Source of the DNA: Enterococcus mundtii
Lineage (GTDB): Bacteria > Bacillota > Bacilli > Lactobacillales > Enterococcaceae
NCBI RefSeq assembly: GCF_002813755.1
Contig: NZ_CP018061.1
Coordinates: 676,501 to 740,500 of the forward strand
Reading direction: 5' to 3'
Length of the DNA: 64,000 nucleotides
Under the pieces are notes generated by a model. That model did no database searches. It saw only the letters and a list, made by a program, of their open reading frames with translations, and was not told where the DNA came from. Position 1 is the stretch's first letter. Each line of letters opens with the position of its first letter. Shown here in pieces: positions 46,632 through 55,764 of the stretch. The position numbers and the translations under genes are program-made.

Positions 46632-47908
46632 TGACTGATTTTGTAAAACATTTTCCAACTAATTGGCAAAACAAATGGGAAGAAAAAGGGTTCACTGTCC
46701 CATCGTTTATCCAACAAGAAGTATTCACTGACTTAAAAGAAGGTAAAAGCTTGATTGCTGTTTCTCCAACCGGTTCTGGTAAGACCTTAGCTTATCTATG
46801 GCCCTTGCTATTGAATGTGAAAAAAGGTGAGGCAAGTACTTTGTTGATCCTTGCTTCTTCTCAAGAATTGGCGATCCAAGTTGCAGAGGTCACTAGAGAA
46901 TGGGCAAAAGATTTAGCAATCTCTATCCAATCTGTTGTGGGCGGCGCAAATGTCAAACGCCAAATCGAAGGGCTAAAAAAGAAACCGGAAGTATTGGTAG
47001 GCACACCAGGTCGTGTATTAGAGTTGATGAAACAAAAAAAAATAAAGGCTCATCAAATCAAAACAATCGTATTTGACGAGGCAGATCAACTTTTTGATGA
47101 AGGAAATCGACCATTTATTGATCAAATCGTTCATCAAGCGCCCACGGACTACCAGTTAGCTTTCTTTTCAGCAACAGCCGATCGTTCCATCCAGCAAATC
47201 GAATCATTGACAAAACAATCGCTGAAAGTGGTCGACGTTACAAAAATGGATGATTCAAGGAAAGGACTTAGTCACTATTTTATACGTGTCCCTGCTCGAA
47301 AAACAGAGGACTATCTAAGACGATTAGCGCATGTGGAAGGTTTCCAAGGTCTTGTTTTTTTCAACCAGTTAAGTGAGTTAGGCATGATGGAAGAAAAAAT
47401 GAGTTATCGAGGAATCCGCGTGGCGAGTTTAGCATCTGACCAAAACAAGCTATTACGCAAAGCGGCATTAACTCAATTCAAAGAAGGCAAAATCAGCATG
47501 TTGTTATCAACGGATGTAGCTGCTCGTGGGCTAGATATCGCTGAACTTCCTTATGTTGTCAATGTCGACGTGCCAATGACAGAAGAAACATATTTGCATC
47601 GTGCAGGTAGAACTGGTCGAATGGGGCAACAAGGACAAGTCATCACCTTTGTGAATGAACATACACTAAGAGATTTAAAAAAAATTGCTCGACAAACAGA
47701 AACAGAACTCACTGAATTATTTATTTATGGGGGAGGCTTACAGACAGAAGCCCCTGAAAAAGCCCCAACAAAAATGCTCCCAAAAAAGAAAGAATTAGGA
47801 AAAAAAGAAGCAAGTGAAACAGTAACAAAAAAAGTTGCTTCTTCTCCGAAAACAAAACACAAAAACAAGCATAAAAAAGATAAAAATAAAGGAGCAAGGC
47901 GCAAATAA
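46631..47908 (+). CDS. DEAD-box RNA helicase
   Basis: A 425-residue helicase: motif I SPTGSGKT, motif Ib TPGRVLE, motif II DEAD in IVFDEADQLFDEG, motif III SATAD, and the C-terminal motifs STDVAARGLDIAELP and HRAGRTGRMGQ. A Lys-rich tail (about 380-425) likely binds RNA. Probably a ribosome assembly or cold-shock helicase of the CshB type; the paralogue is uncertain. It overlaps the oxidoreductase stop and ends in its own terminator. Confidence 0.9.
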   Translation: MTDFVKHFPTNWQNKWEEKGFTVPSFIQQEVFTDLKEGKSLIAVSPTGSGKTLAYLWPLLLNVKKGEASTLLILASSQELAIQVAEVTREWAKDLAISIQSVVGGANVKRQIEGLKKKPEVLVGTPGRVLELMKQKKIKAHQIKTIVFDEADQLFDEGNRPFIDQIVHQAPTDYQLAFFSATADRSIQQIESLTKQSLKVVDVTKMDDSRKGLSHYFIRVPARKTEDYLRRLAHVEGFQGLVFFNQLSELGMMEEKMSYRGIRVASLASDQNKLLRKAALTQFKEGKISMLLSTDVAARGLDIAELPYVVNVDVPMTEETYLHRAGRTGRMGQQGQVITFVNEHTLRDLKKIARQTETELTELFIYGGGLQTEAPEKAPTKMLPKKKELGKKEASETVTKKVASSPKTKHKNKHKKDKNKGARRK

Positions 47909-47918
47909 GCGCCTTTTT
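47896..47918 (+). terminator. Terminator overlapping the helicase stop
   Basis: AAGGCGC (47896-47902), loop AAATAA containing the stop codon, GCGCCTT (47909-47915), then T residues. Confidence 0.8.
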
Positions 47919-47970
47919 GTGTTATTATATTGAAAATGGAAACAGGTCGTTTGGTTAAAGGAGAGTTAGC

Positions 47971-50673
47971 ATGAACGAAAGACAGGAAGAAATCTTGGAT
48001 TTACTTACGGAAAATCATAAAGGATTGACAGCAACAGATGTTGCGAAGCAATTAGAGATTGATCGTAGTAATGCAAGCCGTTATCTAAGTGATTTATATA
48101 AAGCGCATTACATCGTGAAAAGCACTGGCAGACCTGTAGTTTATTCTATGCCTCCCAAAAAAACAGCTTCAGATAAAGTTCATGTGGACGCTTCTACACA
48201 AGTCACTTTTGAAACCTTAGTAGGGGAGAATGAATCATTAAAAGTAAGTATCCAACAGGCAAAAGCAGCGATCTTATATCCGCCAAGAGGATTGCATACG
48301 ATTATATTTGGGGAGACAGGAACTGGAAAATCGATGTTTGCTGAATGTATGTACCATTTTGCAATCGATTCGGAAATGCTTTCCCCAGATGCCCCCTTTA
48401 TTTCATTTAATTGTGCGGATTATGCGCAAAACCCACAGTTGTTGTTTGGGCATATCTTCGGAATAAAAAAAGGTGCCTATACAGGTGCAACACAAGATAG
48501 CCAAGGTTTGATGGCTAAAGCAGATGGGGGGATCTTATTTTTAGATGAGATCCATCGCTTACCTCCAGAAGGGCAAGAGATGCTCTTCACGTTTATCGAC
48601 AAAGGGGTTTATCGCCCATTAGGGGAGAGCGCACAAGTCCATGAGGCGTCTGTTCAGATCATTGGAGCAACGACAGAATCATCTGAAAGTTTTTTGACGA
48701 CATTTAACCGCAGGATACCTATGGCAATCACTTTGCCAAATCTTGCCTCTCGTTCATTAGATGAGCGGTATGAAATCATTTCCTTGTTTATCAAGCAAGA
48801 AGCCAATCGCTTGAATCAACGGATCGATATTGAAAAAGAAGCGATTTTAGCTTTTATGCTATACGACGCAGAGGGAAATATCGGGCAAGTAAAACGTGAC
48901 CTGAAATTAGTCTGTGCGAAGTCATTCCTTCATTATCGTATGCACCAAGAAGAAAAATTAGTCATTCGAAAAGAAGAGTTATCCCTGCAAGTCCAAAAAG
49001 GATTATTACGAATCAAAGAAGTCCCTGAACGATTAGATCGCTTCATGGATAGTAAGAGTCAATATTTGACGTTTGAGCCAGGATTCGCTGATGTGGTTTG
49101 GTCTAGGGACCCAGAAAGAAACATGCAAGTGTACAATGACATTGAAGAAAAGGTGATGTCGCTTTCTGAATCGGGTGGCGAAAATATTGATCTTGAAGCG
49201 TTGATCTCGAAAGATGTCGATGCCTATTTTCAAACGTACGTCAAAGAATTGACGAAAAGTACGATTCCTAAAGATTTACTTCCAGAAGACATCTGGCGTT
49301 TGACAAATGAGCTATATGATGTCGCTGAGAAACGATTAGATCGAATCTATAACCAAAAAGCACGCTTTGCGTTTGCCTTACATTTGCAAAGTACATTAGA
49401 TCGTGTCAAAGATGGTCACATGATCGTTCATCCTGACTTGAATAATATACGAAAGAAGTTCAAAAAAGAATTTCAAGTTGCGATCGATTTATCTACGATC
49501 ATTGAAGAAGATCAACAAGTAGAGATCCCATTTGATGAAATTGGTTTTATCAGTATGTTTTTATCGATCAATCTCGGAGAAAGTGAGCCAGTCAAAGAAA
49601 ATAAAGTCGACGTGTTAGTCTTGATGCACGGCCGACAAACTGCTTCAAGTATGTTGGAGATGGCACAAGCTTTACTCGGAACAACGATCGGTCAAGCGTT
49701 CAATATGCCATTAGAGATGGAAGTTCAATCCATGTATGAAGAAGTATTGAAATATGTAAAAAATCGTCAAAGCAATTTAACAAATGGCTTGATTCTACTG
49801 ACTGATATGGGTTCACTGAATACATTCAGCGATTTGATCTATGAAGAGACGGGGATACGTACAAAAGCAATCACAATGACCAGTACCATGATCGTCATCG
49901 AAGCAATCCGGATGGCAAATGTTGGTAGAAGCTTAGAAGATATCTACCAAAGTATCCAAATGTCTTTTGAATCGATTGTCAAAGATCAATTTAAAATCGA
50001 AAAGCAGGAATTGAACGAACGGAAAAAAGCAGTGATCGTAACTTGTTTTACTGGAGAAGGAGTGGCCGCAAAACTGTATCAACGAATCGTACCCGTTATC
50101 AATCAGGATAAAGTTGAAGTGATCCAAATGCAGTTTTTGGAACGTGAATCATTTAAACGCCACATTGATGCGTTATTGGAAGAATATGAGATCAAGGCGA
50201 TTGCCGGAACTGTTGAGGTAGATTATCAAAATATTCCATTCTTCTCTGCCTATGACGTATTCGATGATGAAAAACTCAATACATTGAAACGTATCGCAGA
50301 TGACGAAGTTCCGACAGCAAAAATCGTTGATTCGTTAAAAGACTCATTGAATGCGATATCATCTGTTGAGCGTTTGATCCAAGCTTTGCAAAAAGCGATC
50401 CAACAAATCCAAACAGACTTATCGATCATCGTTGAACCAGGTGTGGATACGGGAATCGTGATTCATGTTGCTTTTTTGATTGATGGTCTGATCAAACATG
50501 AAAAATTACGTACATTTGATGATTTCCCGATTTTTGCAAAAATGTATCGCTTAGAAATGGATATCGTTCGAACGAATTTGATCGGGATCGAACGTAAATA
50601 TGGTGTGAAAATCCCGGAACATGAGATTGCTTTTATCACACAAATGTTTATAGAAAATAAAATAAAAAAATGA
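47971..50673 (+). CDS. celR: Sigma-54-dependent LevR-type activator of the cellobiose-type PTS operon
   Basis: A 900-residue regulator with the same plan as MptR: N-terminal helix-turn-helix (about 1-65), AAA+ domain with GETGTGKS, GAYTGA (Tyr in place of the usual Phe of GAFTGA, a tolerated variant) and LDEIHR, PRD with ALHLQST, EIIA-like domain LVLMHGRQTASS, EIIB-like TCFTGEGVA, and a second PRD with IVIHVAFLIDG. GGAGAG precedes ATG 47971. It immediately precedes a second -24/-12 promoter and a Cel/Lac-family PTS. It corresponds to CelR-type activators of Listeria; the name is by analogy. Confidence 0.87.
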   Translation: MNERQEEILDLLTENHKGLTATDVAKQLEIDRSNASRYLSDLYKAHYIVKSTGRPVVYSMPPKKTASDKVHVDASTQVTFETLVGENESLKVSIQQAKAAILYPPRGLHTIIFGETGTGKSMFAECMYHFAIDSEMLSPDAPFISFNCADYAQNPQLLFGHIFGIKKGAYTGATQDSQGLMAKADGGILFLDEIHRLPPEGQEMLFTFIDKGVYRPLGESAQVHEASVQIIGATTESSESFLTTFNRRIPMAITLPNLASRSLDERYEIISLFIKQEANRLNQRIDIEKEAILAFMLYDAEGNIGQVKRDLKLVCAKSFLHYRMHQEEKLVIRKEELSLQVQKGLLRIKEVPERLDRFMDSKSQYLTFEPGFADVVWSRDPERNMQVYNDIEEKVMSLSESGGENIDLEALISKDVDAYFQTYVKELTKSTIPKDLLPEDIWRLTNELYDVAEKRLDRIYNQKARFAFALHLQSTLDRVKDGHMIVHPDLNNIRKKFKKEFQVAIDLSTIIEEDQQVEIPFDEIGFISMFLSINLGESEPVKENKVDVLVLMHGRQTASSMLEMAQALLGTTIGQAFNMPLEMEVQSMYEEVLKYVKNRQSNLTNGLILLTDMGSLNTFSDLIYEETGIRTKAITMTSTMIVIEAIRMANVGRSLEDIYQSIQMSFESIVKDQFKIEKQELNERKKAVIVTCFTGEGVAAKLYQRIVPVINQDKVEVIQMQFLERESFKRHIDALLEEYEIKAIAGTVEVDYQNIPFFSAYDVFDDEKLNTLKRIADDEVPTAKIVDSLKDSLNAISSVERLIQALQKAIQQIQTDLSIIVEPGVDTGIVIHVAFLIDGLIKHEKLRTFDDFPIFAKMYRLEMDIVRTNLIGIERKYGVKIPEHEIAFITQMFIENKIKK

Positions 50674-50682
50674 TTGAAATTG

Positions 50683-50719
50683 CACAGTGCACACACTAAT
50701 CATTAGTGTGTGCACTGTG
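50683..50719. promoter_or_regulatory. Perfect 18-bp palindrome, candidate CelR enhancer
   Basis: CACAGTGCACACACTAAT (50683-50700), one centre base (50701), then the exact reverse complement (50702-50719). No T-tract follows, so a terminator role is less likely. Its centre is 67 bp before the GG of the -24 element, the same as for the MptR palindrome, and both contain ACACTA half-sites with different central spacing. Confidence 0.68.
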
Positions 50720-50736
50720 TTTGTTTGATCAGCGTT

Positions 50737-50751
50737 ATGAAAACGCTATTT
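50737..50751 (+). promoter_or_regulatory. Candidate cre (CcpA) site
   Basis: ATGAAAACGCTATTT fits the cre consensus WTGNAANCGNWNNCW with one mismatch (T for C near the end). It lies between the palindrome and the -24 box, where CcpA could block activator looping under glucose. Confidence 0.45.
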
Positions 50752-50765
50752 TAGCTATTTAGTGT

Positions 50766-50781
50766 TTGGCATGCTTCTTGC
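50766..50781 (+). promoter_or_regulatory. Sigma-54 (-24/-12) promoter of the cel-type operon
   Basis: TTGGCATGCTTCTTGC with GG at 50768-50769 and GC at 50780-50781, exactly 10 bp between. It lies 44 bp before the EIIB start. Confidence 0.9.
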
Positions 50782-50824
50782 ATTATAGTTATAGTGTAAA
50801 ACCAAATTTAAAGGAGTGGAAAAA

Positions 50825-51142
50825 ATGGAGAAAAAAACAATCATGTTAGTATGTTCTGCAGGAATGAGTACAAGTTTATTAGTAACAAAAATGCAAAAAG
50901 CAGCAGAAGAAAAAGGAATGGAAGCAGATATCTTCGCGGTTTCAGCTTCAGATGCTGACAATAACCTTGAATCAAAAAATGTAGATGTTCTATTATTAGG
51001 TCCACAAGTTCGCTTTATGAAAGCACAATTTGAACAAAAATTAGCGCCAAAAGGAATTCCATTGGATGTTATCAACATGCAAGATTATGGCATGATGAAC
51101 GGTGCAAAAGTACTTGAGCAAGCTGAAAAATTAATGAAATAA
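50825..51142 (+). CDS. celA: Lactose/cellobiose-family PTS EIIB
   Basis: A 105-residue EIIB of the lactose/cellobiose family. The phosphorylated Cys10 is in MLVCSAGMSTSLLVTKM, the family signature; LLGPQVRFMKAQFE follows. It passes phosphate from EIIA to sugar in the EIIC channel. AAAGGAGTGG precedes ATG 50825. First gene of the sigma-54-controlled operon. The symbol is by analogy with EIIB of cellobiose systems. Confidence 0.88.
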   Translation: MEKKTIMLVCSAGMSTSLLVTKMQKAAEEKGMEADIFAVSASDADNNLESKNVDVLLLGPQVRFMKAQFEQKLAPKGIPLDVINMQDYGMMNGAKVLEQAEKLMK

Positions 51143-51168
51143 TCAAACGTGAAGCTGGAGGTAGAATA

Positions 51169-51489
51169 GTGGAAGATCAACAAAATCTAGAAGCCATCAT
51201 GGGATTGATCATGTATGGTGGAAATGCAAAAAGCGATGCAATGGAAGCGATTTCTGCGGCAAAAAAAGGAGATTTTGATTTAGCGGAGCAAAAAATCCGC
51301 GATGCTGAAGCCTCTCTGGTAGAAGCACATCATTCACAAACTCAAATGCTCACGCAAGAAGCACAAGGAAATCATATGCAAGTAACGCTGTTGACTGTGC
51401 ATAGTCAAGATCACTTGATGACATCGATCGCATTTACAGACCTTGCAAAAGAAATCATTGATTTATATCGTAGAACTTACGTTGAATAA
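51169..51489 (+). CDS. Lactose/cellobiose-family PTS EIIA
   Basis: A 106-residue helical EIIA. The active site is His78 in LLTVHSQDHLMTS, with His82 nearby as in lactose EIIA; EAHHSQTQML (residues 52-61) is also conserved. GGAGGTAG precedes the GTG start at 51169. It lies 26 bp after EIIB. It receives phosphate from HPr and may also act on the regulator's PRDs. Confidence 0.88.
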   Translation: MEDQQNLEAIMGLIMYGGNAKSDAMEAISAAKKGDFDLAEQKIRDAEASLVEAHHSQTQMLTQEAQGNHMQVTLLTVHSQDHLMTSIAFTDLAKEIIDLYRRTYVE

Positions 51490-51598
51490 CCAAAACACTT
51501 CTTTTTTGAACGGAAGAAGAAAAAAATTTTTGAACGGATTTTTTTAATTTGGTATAAGGAGTTTTTCTTTATATAAAAACTTATAGGAGGAAGTAATA

Positions 51599-53059
51599 AT
51601 GAATGGATTAACAAGTTGGATGGAAAAATACATCCTTCCAGTTGCCGGAAGAATCGGCGCGCAAAAGCACTTAGTGGCATTGCGTGACGCTTTTATCGGT
51701 ACGATGCCTGCAACAATGGCTGGATCAGTAGCTGTAATGATCAATGCAATTATTCGTGATTTACCACAGCAATTTATTAGTACGTATGCTGACAGCTTAG
51801 CAGCAGACAAAGGTTTTTTTGCCGTATTGAATGTGATCATCGGCATCAATGGGTTCGTCTGGAATGGTACACTAGCAATTGCAGGACTGATTTTTGCCTT
51901 TTCATGGGGATATAATTTAGCCCGTGCTTATGGCGTAAATGACTTAGCAGGAGGGATCGTTGGTTTAGCAACGTTGATCCAAGGAATCGCTTTTGGCCCG
52001 TCGTTATCAGCTGCATTGAATGTCAATGTTCCACAAAATGTGGCAGATGCGATCAATGGATCGGAAATCGGGGCAACGATTGCTGACGGCACTCTATCAG
52101 TTGGTTTATGGGGATGGTTGAAGCTTGATCATTTAAATGGTAACGCCTACTTTACAGTAATGATCATGGGTGCAATCTCTGTTATCATTTTCTGTAAATT
52201 GATGCTTGCTAATATCACGATCAAAATGCCTGACTCAGTACCACCCGCAGTTTCTAAAGCATTTGCAGCAATCCTACCAGCAACGATTTCATTATATGTC
52301 ATCGCTATCATTAATTATGTTGTTGGACGTGTGGCAGATGGTCAACTGATCATTGATTTAGTACAAAAATATATTGCAGAACCTTTCTTGGGCTTATCAC
52401 AAGGTCTTGGTGCTGTATTGATCGTTACGATCTTCGTTCAGATTTTCTGGTTCTTTGGTATCCATGGTCCGAACGTATTAGCACCAGTATTAGAAGGTAT
52501 TTGGGGTCAAGCACAATTGATCAACATCGATATCTTCCAAAAGGGTTACAATGGTAAAACAGGAACACCTGCAGTATTAGATGCGATTGAAGATGGTAAA
52601 GCGTACATGTGGGTACGTGGCTCATTTGATGCTTTTGCATGGTTTGGTGGGTCAGGTGGAACAATCGTTCTATTGATTGCTATCTTACTATTATCAAAAC
52701 GTGCTGACTACTTGACTGTAGCAAAACTATCGATTGGACCTGGTATCTTCAATATCAATGAACCAGTCATGTTTGGTTTACCAATCGTCTTGAATGCAAT
52801 CATGTTTATTCCATTCTTAGTCGCACCAGTTGTTGCGACAACGATTGGTTGGGTGGCAACTTATCTAGGATTAGTCGCACCGGTATCTCAACAAGTGACG
52901 TGGGTCGTTCCACCGTTCTTGCTATCGTTCCTTGCAACAGGAGCAGACTGGCGGGCACCGATCGTTACATTAGTATGTATGGTCGTGACCTTCCTGATTT
53001 GGGCACCATTTGTGATGTCAGCAAATAAAATGGACCCAGCAGCAGGCGAACCGAAATAA
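51599..53059 (+). CDS. Lactose/cellobiose-family PTS EIIC permease
   Basis: A 486-residue membrane protein of about ten helices (WMEKYILPVAGRIGAQKHLVALRDAFIGTMPATMAGSV at the N-terminus; FWFFGIHGPNVLAPVLEGIW; GPGIFNINEPVMFGLPIVLN, with the conserved NEP substrate loop). It is somewhat longer than typical CelB, with an extra segment near residues 125-170. GGAGGAAG precedes ATG 51599. Specificity for cellobiose, chitobiose, lactose or another beta-glucoside cannot be settled from sequence. Confidence 0.88.
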   Translation: MNGLTSWMEKYILPVAGRIGAQKHLVALRDAFIGTMPATMAGSVAVMINAIIRDLPQQFISTYADSLAADKGFFAVLNVIIGINGFVWNGTLAIAGLIFAFSWGYNLARAYGVNDLAGGIVGLATLIQGIAFGPSLSAALNVNVPQNVADAINGSEIGATIADGTLSVGLWGWLKLDHLNGNAYFTVMIMGAISVIIFCKLMLANITIKMPDSVPPAVSKAFAAILPATISLYVIAIINYVVGRVADGQLIIDLVQKYIAEPFLGLSQGLGAVLIVTIFVQIFWFFGIHGPNVLAPVLEGIWGQAQLINIDIFQKGYNGKTGTPAVLDAIEDGKAYMWVRGSFDAFAWFGGSGGTIVLLIAILLLSKRADYLTVAKLSIGPGIFNINEPVMFGLPIVLNAIMFIPFLVAPVVATTIGWVATYLGLVAPVSQQVTWVVPPFLLSFLATGADWRAPIVTLVCMVVTFLIWAPFVMSANKMDPAAGEPK

Positions 53060-53167
53060 ACAGTCGAAGTAGGGGCTATGGGCGATGACGATCAGTCAAA
53101 TCCCTAGCCCTCGCTTCATTCGAGTAAAACTAAAAGTAATCAATAAAAAAAGAAAAGAGGAAAATAA

Positions 53168-53389
53168 ATGATTTCAATCGCTAGTGCTATGCAACAAGAT
53201 GCAATCAAAGAGTTGTTAGAAGGATACAACGAAGAAGGCATGACCTTTACTTTCAAAGAAAAACAAGGAATCAAATTATTCTTTGAAACAAGTGCAGAAG
53301 ATAAAGAAGCAGCTGCCAAAACAGCAAAAGAATTGATCAAAGCCCAACCATGGGGCACAGTATTATATTTCCAAGCAGCAGCAGTCTAA
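53168..53389 (+). CDS. Small hypothetical protein of the PTS operon
   Basis: A 73-residue soluble protein (MISIASAMQQDAIKELLEGYNEEGMTFTFKEKQGIKLFFETSAEDKEAAAKTAKELIKAQPWGTVLYFQAAAV). The alternating strand and helix pattern suggests one small alpha/beta domain. I do not recognise a family. AAAGAGG precedes ATG 53168, 108 bp after EIIC, and the genes beyond are tightly packed, so it is likely part of the PTS operon and may be an accessory of sugar phosphate handling. Confidence 0.7.
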   Translation: MISIASAMQQDAIKELLEGYNEEGMTFTFKEKQGIKLFFETSAEDKEAAAKTAKELIKAQPWGTVLYFQAAAV

Positions 53390-53412
53390 GAAACAAGATA
53401 AGGGTGGTTCAA

Positions 53413-53595
53413 ATGATAAAAAATGGATTGTTTTTGTGTAGTATTGGTTCACTGATCATACTATATAGTTTAAATCCGGGAACGCAACAATATGACATTT
53501 ATAGTATGGTCACTGGATTGTTTTTTGCAGGACTAGGGATTTACTTCTTTTTAAAAGGTAAGAAGAAAGAAGAAGCAAAGGAGAAAAAGAACTAA
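53413..53595 (+). CDS. Small membrane protein of the PTS operon
   Basis: A 60-residue protein with two membrane helices (GLFLCSIGSLIILYSL and VTGLFFAGLGIYFFL) and a charged tail of Lys and Glu. AAGGGTGG precedes ATG 53413. It starts 23 bp after the previous gene and its stop overlaps the DUF3284 start as TAATG. No family recognised. Confidence 0.7.
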   Translation: MIKNGLFLCSIGSLIILYSLNPGTQQYDIYSMVTGLFFAGLGIYFFLKGKKKEEAKEKKN

Positions 53596-54008
53596 TGGAA
53601 ATAATTAAAACACTAAATATTCCGGCATCGTTTTTCTATGATAAAGTGATGGATTCTGTTCTTTTTGATGTCCGCAAAGCCACTGGGAAATCAGTGACAC
53701 GCAAACAATTAAAGAATCTTGAATACGTCAAACAATTCTCTCAAAATAATCGTGCACGCATTATCATTGAGGAAGTCATTGATAACCAATCTTATAAATT
53801 TCGTACCTCAACGACTAAAAATGATTTTGTCGTTCATTATCAAATCAAACCAATTGATGAAAAATCGTGTGAAGTCCACTACACGGAACAAATGGAATCA
53901 CATGGTATGTTGCAGAAAATGAATGATATGATCTTAGGGACGATGTTGATGTATTTTAAAAAGAGACGTTTTAAAAAGATGCTAGGGATGATTGAAGAAT
54001 CCTATTAA
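53595..54008 (+). CDS. DUF3284 protein
   Basis: A 137-residue soluble protein of the DUF3284 family (MEIIKTLNIPASFFYDKVMDSVLFDVRKATGKSVTRKQL, FRTSTTKNDFVVHYQI, MLQKMNDMILGTMLMYFKKRRFKKML), resembling START/SRPBCC-like folds and found repeatedly beside Cel-type PTS operons in lactic acid bacteria. Role unknown. Last gene of the operon, before a terminator. Confidence 0.78.
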   Translation: MEIIKTLNIPASFFYDKVMDSVLFDVRKATGKSVTRKQLKNLEYVKQFSQNNRARIIIEEVIDNQSYKFRTSTTKNDFVVHYQIKPIDEKSCEVHYTEQMESHGMLQKMNDMILGTMLMYFKKRRFKKMLGMIEESY

Positions 54009-54102
54009 AAGAGGATTGTAAATCAAACCGTCAATCCAAGAGGATAACTAATGATCAAAATGAGAATAAGTTGTGGAAACAACGTTTGGATCAAAAAAAC
54101 GA

Positions 54103-54157
54103 AGCGCTAAAAACCAAAATCGTTTGTTCTATTTTGGCTTTTTAGCGCTATTTTTTT
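54103..54157 (+). terminator. Terminator of the cel-type operon
   Basis: AGCGCTAAAAA and CCAAAAT (from 54103) pair with ATTTTGG and TTTTTAGCGCT (to 54150), followed by seven T. Confidence 0.88.
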
Positions 54158-54272
54158 AAATCATTTTTTTGTGGCAGACTACTTTTTGAAAAGGAATGAA
54201 GGTCCGCCTGCTATTCTTATAAAGAAAAAAATAGTACAATTGGTATAGATATTTAAAGGAAGAAGGGGAAGT

Positions 54273-55451
54273 ATGACGAATGTTATAAAAGAATTGGGGA
54301 ACCAAGCACTAGAAGAAATGTACACTTTAGCAACCTATGCTTTTAATTCACAAGATACAGACGAACGACGTGAACGATTTAAAATGATTGTTGAGAATTC
54401 ATGGAACTACGGCTTTTTAGATCCAGAGGGCCATTTGACAAGTCAAGTAATGGCCACACCTTTTTCAGTGAATTTCTATGGAAAAAACTACTTGATGGCT
54501 GGAATCGGCTACGTTGCTTCCTATCCTGAAGCACGAGGACAGGGCGGTATCAATCGTATCATGGAAAAAATCCTTGAAGACTGTCGAGAAAGAAATGTCA
54601 CGCTGTCTTATCTAGCACCATTTTCTTATCCTTTTTATCGTCGCTATGGGTATGAACAATTATTTGACCGGATCAGCTATGAACTGGCGAGTCGTGATTT
54701 CCCAGCAGTAAAGAAAACGACAGGCTTTATGAAACGGACAACCTTTGAGGAATCGGTGGATGCCATACGATCCATTTATACAAGTATGCCGGAGAGTAGC
54801 CGAGGCGGTTTGGTACGAGAAGAATGGTGGTATTCTTACAAGTTCAAGCAACGAAAAGAGAATCATTATGCACTGTATTACGACCGTGAGGGAAATGCTA
54901 CAGGATATGTCGTTTATAAATTAGCCGCCCCTACTTTTGTAGTCGTCGAAATGGGTTATCTAAATCATGAAGCATTGAAAGGCTTGATGCGTTTTATTGG
55001 TTCACATAGTGGCGCATTTGATTCGTTTGAGTATACATGTGGTTTTTCTGGCTATAGCAAAAATTATTTATTGGATAATCCATATGCTAAAACCACGATC
55101 ACACCTTATATGATGGGGAGAATCGTAGATATTGAGAAATTTATGCAGACTTATCCATTCCAACATGCAATCAATTTTTCTATTCAAGTGACGGAAGATC
55201 CGTATGCAAAATGGAACGAAGGATTTTTTGATATTTCTTATGTCGATGGAGTACTTGAGGTGAAGAAAGTCCAACAGACAGAATTACCTGTGGTCAGTGG
55301 AACGATTCAAAGTATGACACAATTATTGTTAGGATATCAAACAGTTGAAGCGCTTGATTTCCATGAAAAAATCAAAGTAGAAGGCGTATTGGTGGCTGAA
55401 CTTAGTCAAGCACTGCCTAGCCAACAACCAATTCTCAATGATTATTTCTGA
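54273..55451 (+). CDS. Eis-family GNAT N-acetyltransferase
   Basis: A 392-residue Eis-like acetyltransferase: N-terminal GNAT fold with acetyl-CoA loop VASYPEARGQGGINRIMEKIL, a second GNAT-like middle domain, and a C-terminal SCP2-like domain (about 285-392). The sequence SYLAPFSYPFYRRYGYE is typical. Family members acetylate aminoglycosides or protein lysines; the substrate here is unknown. GGAAGAAGGGG precedes ATG 54273. A zinc-ribbon gene follows after 34 bp and is probably co-transcribed. Confidence 0.86.
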   Translation: MTNVIKELGNQALEEMYTLATYAFNSQDTDERRERFKMIVENSWNYGFLDPEGHLTSQVMATPFSVNFYGKNYLMAGIGYVASYPEARGQGGINRIMEKILEDCRERNVTLSYLAPFSYPFYRRYGYEQLFDRISYELASRDFPAVKKTTGFMKRTTFEESVDAIRSIYTSMPESSRGGLVREEWWYSYKFKQRKENHYALYYDREGNATGYVVYKLAAPTFVVVEMGYLNHEALKGLMRFIGSHSGAFDSFEYTCGFSGYSKNYLLDNPYAKTTITPYMMGRIVDIEKFMQTYPFQHAINFSIQVTEDPYAKWNEGFFDISYVDGVLEVKKVQQTELPVVSGTIQSMTQLLLGYQTVEALDFHEKIKVEGVLVAELSQALPSQQPILNDYF

Positions 55452-55485
55452 GTGAAGACAATCAGATGATAGGAGGATCATAGAA

Positions 55486-55764
55486 ATGGAAGAAATGACA
55501 TATTGTCAAAGTTGTGGGATGCCACTTGATTCAGTTGAGGTTTTAGGGACAAATAAAAACAATAGCAAGAGTGAAGAATATTGCATTTACTGCTACAAAG
55601 ATGGCGCATTTTTAACTGATTGTACAATGGATGAAATGATTGAAGAGAGTGTCAAGCACATGAGTGAATCAGGCATGCTGAAAGAACAAGGCAAGACAAA
55701 GGAAGAAGCGCGTGAATTCATGCATCACTTTTTCCCAGATTTAAAAAGGTGGAAACATCAATAA
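55486..55764 (+). CDS. Putative zinc-ribbon protein
   Basis: A 92-residue protein with an N-terminal four-Cys zinc ribbon (YCQSCGMPL with Cys7/Cys10 and YCIYCYKDG with Cys33/Cys36) and a helical C-terminal part (DEMIEESVKHMSESGMLKEQGKTKEEAREFMHHFFPDLKRW). The family is widespread and often linked to small-molecule-modifying enzymes; function unknown. GGAGGATC precedes ATG 55486. Confidence 0.82.
   Translation: MEEMTYCQSCGMPLDSVEVLGTNKNNSKSEEYCIYCYKDGAFLTDCTMDEMIEESVKHMSESGMLKEQGKTKEEAREFMHHFFPDLKRWKHQ

Noticed and set aside
53060..53130. Terminator between EIIC and the 73-residue gene
   Set aside because: AGGGGCTATGGG pairs only imperfectly with TCCCTAGCCCT and there is no T-tract; operon continuity is judged more likely.
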